From an uncultured Actinomycetes bacterium (GTDB taxonomy: Bacteria; Actinomycetota; Actinomycetes; Nanopelagicales; Nanopelagicaceae), in NCBI GenBank assembly GCA_903918325.1, contig CAIXDY010000154.1, positions 1 through 9,989 on the forward strand: 9,989 nt of DNA. The letters are read 5' to 3'. The notes under the pieces were generated by a model. It had not been told where the DNA came from. It saw nothing but the letters and a program-made list of their open reading frames with translations, and did not search any database. This document shows, piece after piece, positions 6,899 to 9,989 of this stretch. The first letter of the stretch is position 1. Every line of letters starts with the position of its first letter. A program made the position numbers and the translations under genes.

Positions 6899-7828
6899 TT
6901 ACGCAGAAATTACGTTGGCACCGGCACGGGCAATGCCCAGTTCGGTTACAACAAATTTTTCACCGGCAGCTCTTCGTAATTCTTCAGCCTCACTTGGACC
7001 TCCAGTGTGTAGAGCTAAAACCGTTGGGCCAGCGCCAGAAATAAAGGCGGCAACTCCTGCATTGCGAAGTTTTGTAAGCAAAGCAAAAGATTGTGACATC
7101 GCATCTTGGCGATATGACTGATGTAAGAAATCAGCTGTGGCGGTATGAAGCAGATCTGGGCGATGCTGAAGTGCATGTACTAATAACGCCACATTTGTGG
7201 AGTTACGAACGGCATCGGCAAAAGGAATACTTTCTGGCAACATTTTTCTTGCTTTCGAAGTTGCTACCGCAGTGTTAGGGATAAATGCTAAAACGCCGAT
7301 ACGAGCATCAACTTCAATATTTACAGATTGTGCAACTACATGGCCGCGCTGTGGATCTTGCCAAGCGATATTTGCATTTCCAAAAATCGCTGCGGCCACA
7401 TTATCTGGATGGCCTTCCATTTCATTTGCGATGACCAACATATCTTCAAGTGACATACGTTCATTGCCGCCAAGAACTAATCCGCGGGCTAGCGATAAGC
7501 CACCAACAATTGCACTTGCCGATGATCCAAGACCGCGACCGTGAGGTATGACATTGAGTTGACGAAGTGCAATTCCACGTGGTTTGCCACCTAAAAATTC
7601 GAAACCTTTATACATCGCTTTAATTACTAAGTTCTTTTCATTACGGGCAACATCTTCTGAACCTTCGCCAGTGACATCGATATCAACGCCAGGTTCATCT
7701 TGAACTTGTGCGATGTAGCGATCAAACATTGTTAGTGCTAAACCAAGGCAATCAAAACCTGGACCTAAATTGGCACTAGTGGCAGGAACTTGAACCTGCA
7801 TAGGTTGGGCTTTAAAAGTTGGCTTCAT
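6899..7828 (-). CDS. thrB: Homoserine kinase
   Basis: GHMP-family kinase that phosphorylates homoserine with ATP to O-phosphohomoserine, the substrate of the preceding gene's product ThrC. At 309 residues it has typical length. Motif 1 is VPATSANLGPGFDCLGLAL (residues 14-32). The ATP-binding motif 2 is PHGRGLGSSASA (95-106). EGHPDNVAAA lies at 138-147, and motif 3 is SGAGPT (264-269). The ATG at 7828 is 9 bp after the thrC stop, with a weak AAGAG ribosome site 6 nt upstream whose first base is the last base of the thrC stop, so coupling to thrC is likely. Last gene of the hom-thrC-thrB operon; all key motifs are intact. Confidence 0.98.
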   Translation of the reverse strand: MKPTFKAQPMQVQVPATSANLGPGFDCLGLALTMFDRYIAQVQDEPGVDIDVTGEGSEDVARNEKNLVIKAMYKGFEFLGGKPRGIALRQLNVIPHGRGLGSSASAIVGGLSLARGLVLGGNERMSLEDMLVIANEMEGHPDNVAAAIFGNANIAWQDPQRGHVVAQSVNIEVDARIGVLAFIPNTAVATSKARKMLPESIPFADAVRNSTNVALLVHALQHRPDLLHTATADFLHQSYRQDAMSQSFALLTKLRNAGVAAFISGAGPTVLALHTGGPSEAEELRRAAGEKFVVTELGIARAGANVISA

Positions 7829-7837
7829 AGTTAACTC

Positions 7838-8923
7838 TTAGGAAAGACCCAGCGCTTTAGCCGCAGCTTTAACATTTACTGGAACAACAACGGGCTTTTT
7901 GGCGGTTTCAAGGGCGTAAGGAATATCTTTCAAGCCGTGGCCAGTAACCGTAATAACGATTGTCTTGTCTTGAGGTAATTTTCCAGCTTTTTTATACTTA
8001 ATAAGTCCAGCTAAACCTGCAGCCGACGACGGCTCAACGAATATTCCTTCTTTGGCAGCAATCAAACGGTATGCCGAGAGAATCTCTTTGTCTGTCACTG
8101 AATCAATTACGCCACCTGAAAGATCACGGGCTTCAACGGCTTGCTGCCATGACGCTGGATTTCCAATACGAATTGCCGTTGCAATGGTGTCTGGATTCTT
8201 AACGATTTTGCCTTTAACAATTGGCGCCGCACCAGCTGCTTGAAAACCATACATCTGTGGCAAGCGTGCTGACATGCCATCCTTGTAATACTCGTTGTAG
8301 CCCTTCCAATAAGCCGTGATGTTTCCAGCATTTCCTACAGGAAGTGCGTGAATATCTGGGGCATTACCTAACATGTCTACAACTTCAAAGCTGGCAGTCT
8401 TTTGTCCTTCAATGCGATATGGATTGACTGAGTTAACAAGTGCAACTGGATAGTTTTCAGAAAGTTCGCGTGCCAAAGTTAAGCAATCATCAAAGTTTCC
8501 ATTCACTTGCAAAATTGTTGAGTCGTGAATTACGGCTTGAGCTAACTTGCCCATGGCAATTTTTCCCTTAGGAATTAAAACTGCTGGAGTCATTCCGGCT
8601 TTGACTGCATATGCTGCCGCTGAAGCTGATGTATTTCCGGTAGATGCACAGATCACGGCTTTGGCTCCGGCTTCGGCCGCTTTGGAAATCGCCATCGTCA
8701 TTCCACGATCTTTAAATGAACCCGTTGGGTTTAAGCCTTCGTATTTAATCCAGACATTATTGCCAAGTAACTCTGAAAGATTGCACGCATAAATAAGTGG
8801 AGTTCCACCTTCGCGCAATGACACTATTGGAGTGTTTGCATTAACCGGTAAACGGTGGCGGTATTCCTCAATAACTCCGCGCCACTGGTGAGCTCCGCTT
8901 TTCTTATTTCCAAAGATTCCCAT
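7838..8923 (-). CDS. thrC: Threonine synthase
   Basis: PLP enzyme of the last threonine step, converting O-phosphohomoserine plus water to threonine plus phosphate. The 361 residues align along their whole length with the short actinobacterial ThrC. The cofactor lysine is K71 in NPTGSFKDRGM (residues 65-75). The phosphate-binding loop STGNTSAS is at 94-101. PVGNAGNITAYWKGY and the C-terminal TVTGHGLKD are also present. The N-terminal HQWRGVIEEYRHRLPV resembles mycobacterial ThrC. Its ATG shares one base with the hom stop (TAATG at 8921-8925), and a purine-rich GAGGGAG lies about 10 nt upstream inside hom, so the two are translationally coupled. Confidence 0.98.
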   Translation of the reverse strand: MGIFGNKKSGAHQWRGVIEEYRHRLPVNANTPIVSLREGGTPLIYACNLSELLGNNVWIKYEGLNPTGSFKDRGMTMAISKAAEAGAKAVICASTGNTSASAAAYAVKAGMTPAVLIPKGKIAMGKLAQAVIHDSTILQVNGNFDDCLTLARELSENYPVALVNSVNPYRIEGQKTASFEVVDMLGNAPDIHALPVGNAGNITAYWKGYNEYYKDGMSARLPQMYGFQAAGAAPIVKGKIVKNPDTIATAIRIGNPASWQQAVEARDLSGGVIDSVTDKEILSAYRLIAAKEGIFVEPSSAAGLAGLIKYKKAGKLPQDKTIVITVTGHGLKDIPYALETAKKPVVVPVNVKAAAKALGLS

Positions 8924-9989
8924 TACGCGACTACTCCCTCAACGCGGATAACTGATTCCACTTTACTGACAATATCCATGTCAGTAAGTTTCTTAACACA
9001 AGCGGTAAGTGATGCCTCGGTTGCGCTGTGAGTAACCACGATGAGTTCAGCATCTTTTCCAAGGCCGGCTTGGCGAACAGTTTGAATGGAGATGCCTTCG
9101 CTAGCAAATACCTGCGCAATAGATGCTAAAACACCTGATTTATCGGCCACGTGTAAGCGAACAAAGAACTGTGATTTCACATCGCTGACTGGAGCAATAT
9201 CTAAATCTGCATAATCTGATTCGCCATATCCCACCGTTGAATATGCACGATGGCGTGTAACGGCAACTAAGTCACCCAAAATTGCTGAAGCGGTAGGTGC
9301 GCCACCTGCGCCACGACCATAAAACATCAGCTGACCAGCAGCTTCAGATTCAACATAAACGGCATTAAAAGCATTGCGCACTGATGCCAATGGGTGTGAA
9401 TTAGGGAGCATAACTGGGTGCACTCGAACTGAGATTTCATCTTTAAGGGTGAGTTCGGCAATCGCCAACAATTTAATTACTGAACCCATCGCTTTAGCCG
9501 CGTTCACATCGTCAATAGTTATTGCCGAAATACCTTCGCAGTAGACCTCATCAATTGTGACCGTGCTATGAAAAGCTAAGCTGGCTAATAGTGCAGCTGT
9601 AGCTGCCGCATCATGGCCTTCAATATCGGCAGTCGGATCGGCTTCAGCGTAACCAAGTGCTTGTGCCTCTTTTAATACATCATTGAAATCGCGGCCTTCT
9701 TCGGCCATTTTTGTCAGAATATAGTTAGTCGTTCCATTCACAATTCCCATTACACGAGTAATTTGATCGCCAGCAAGTGATTCGCGCATTGAGCGAATAA
9801 TTGGAATCGCACCTGCAACTGCTGCTTCGTAATACAAATCTACTTTTGCCGCATCCGCTGCATTAAATAATTCATGACCATGTGTTGCAAGCAGTGCCTT
9901 ATTGGCAGTAATTACTGATTTCTTATTTTTAATAGCTTCTAAAATTAAAGTGCGTGCGGGTTCAATTCCACCCATTACTTCAATCACAA
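8923..9989 (-). CDS. hom: Homoserine dehydrogenase with C-terminal ACT domain, partial (N-terminus outside window)
   Basis: Reduces aspartate semialdehyde to homoserine with NAD(P)H, at the branch to threonine and methionine. About 355 codons are present; about 85-90 N-terminal residues, including the nucleotide-binding glycine loop, lie beyond the right edge. No start is visible here, as the frame is open to the end. Numbering from the codon at 9985-9987: ITANKALLATHG holds the conserved lysine K30; YYEAAVAGAIPII and GIVNGTTNYIL (81-91) follow; EADPTADIEGHD (115-126) ends in the catalytic aspartate D126. The ACT domain spans about 272-350, which in Actinobacteria mediates threonine feedback inhibition. 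Oddity: the catalytic lysine four residues after the aspartate (DAASK in Corynebacterium, DAAAK in Mycobacterium) is threonine here (DAAAT, T130). Other motifs are normal. First visible gene of the hom-thrC-thrB operon. Confidence 0.97.
   Translation of the reverse strand, partial: VIEVMGGIEPARTLILEAIKNKKSVITANKALLATHGHELFNAADAAKVDLYYEAAVAGAIPIIRSMRESLAGDQITRVMGIVNGTTNYILTKMAEEGRDFNDVLKEAQALGYAEADPTADIEGHDAAATAALLASLAFHSTVTIDEVYCEGISAITIDDVNAAKAMGSVIKLLAIAELTLKDEISVRVHPVMLPNSHPLASVRNAFNAVYVESEAAGQLMFYGRGAGGAPTASAILGDLVAVTRHRAYSTVGYGESDYADLDIAPVSDVKSQFFVRLHVADKSGVLASIAQVFASEGISIQTVRQAGLGKDAELIVVTHSATEASLTACVKKLTDMDIVSKVESVIRVEGVVA

Noticed and set aside
1..9989. Mobile element, phage, defence system, CRISPR or RNA gene
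   Set aside because: Gene order is the conserved actinobacterial core block with even composition; no transposase, integrase, repeat array, tRNA-like cloverleaf or other accessory signature was seen on either strand.

Overview
All eight genes read on the minus strand, so transcription runs from the right end of the window to the left. The order is hom (partial), thrC, thrB, rho, rpmE, prfA, prmC, a Sua5/YrdC-family gene, glyA and a WecA/Rfe-type glycosyltransferase (partial). This is the conserved actinobacterial block hom-thrC-thrB-rho-rpmE-prfA-prmC-sua5-(glyA)-rfe, which in Mycobacterium and Streptomyces leads into the ATP synthase operon. The proteins align well with actinobacterial homologues recalled from memory. 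Base composition is close to even and somewhat AT-leaning, and intergenic gaps are very short. A low-GC actinobacterium with a streamlined genome fits, such as the freshwater acI group (Nanopelagicales). That placement is inference, not proof.

Region by region: 8923-9989 (hom), 7838-8923 (thrC) and 6899-7828 (thrB) form a compact threonine-biosynthesis operon that converts aspartate semialdehyde to threonine. hom and thrC overlap as TAATG, and thrC and thrB are 9 bp apart. A gap of 159 bp (6740-6898) leads to rho (5165-6739), the transcription termination factor with an actinobacterial low-complexity insertion. A 106 bp gap (5059-5164) contains a hairpin, followed by rpmE (ribosomal protein L31, 4843-5058). 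A strong terminator-type hairpin sits between rpmE and prfA (4791-4835). Then comes a tightly packed run: prfA (release factor 1), prmC (which methylates the release factor GGQ glutamine), a Sua5-like protein, glyA (serine hydroxymethyltransferase) and wecA/rfe (membrane enzyme that starts a cell-envelope glycan), with gaps of 4-17 bp. No intergenic stretch exceeds 300 bp, and no RNA gene, mobile element, CRISPR array or foreign-looking segment is visible.

The layout is ordinary core genome, and I see no new multi-gene system. Two protein-level oddities deserve attention. The Sua5-family protein is full length, but almost every catalytic signature of the family is replaced. The homoserine dehydrogenase has threonine where the family has a catalytic lysine. 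Smaller points are a TTG start with a strong Shine-Dalgarno sequence for the Sua5-like gene, an uncertain rho start, 12-bp tandem repeats inside rho, and the terminator that separates prfA from rpmE.
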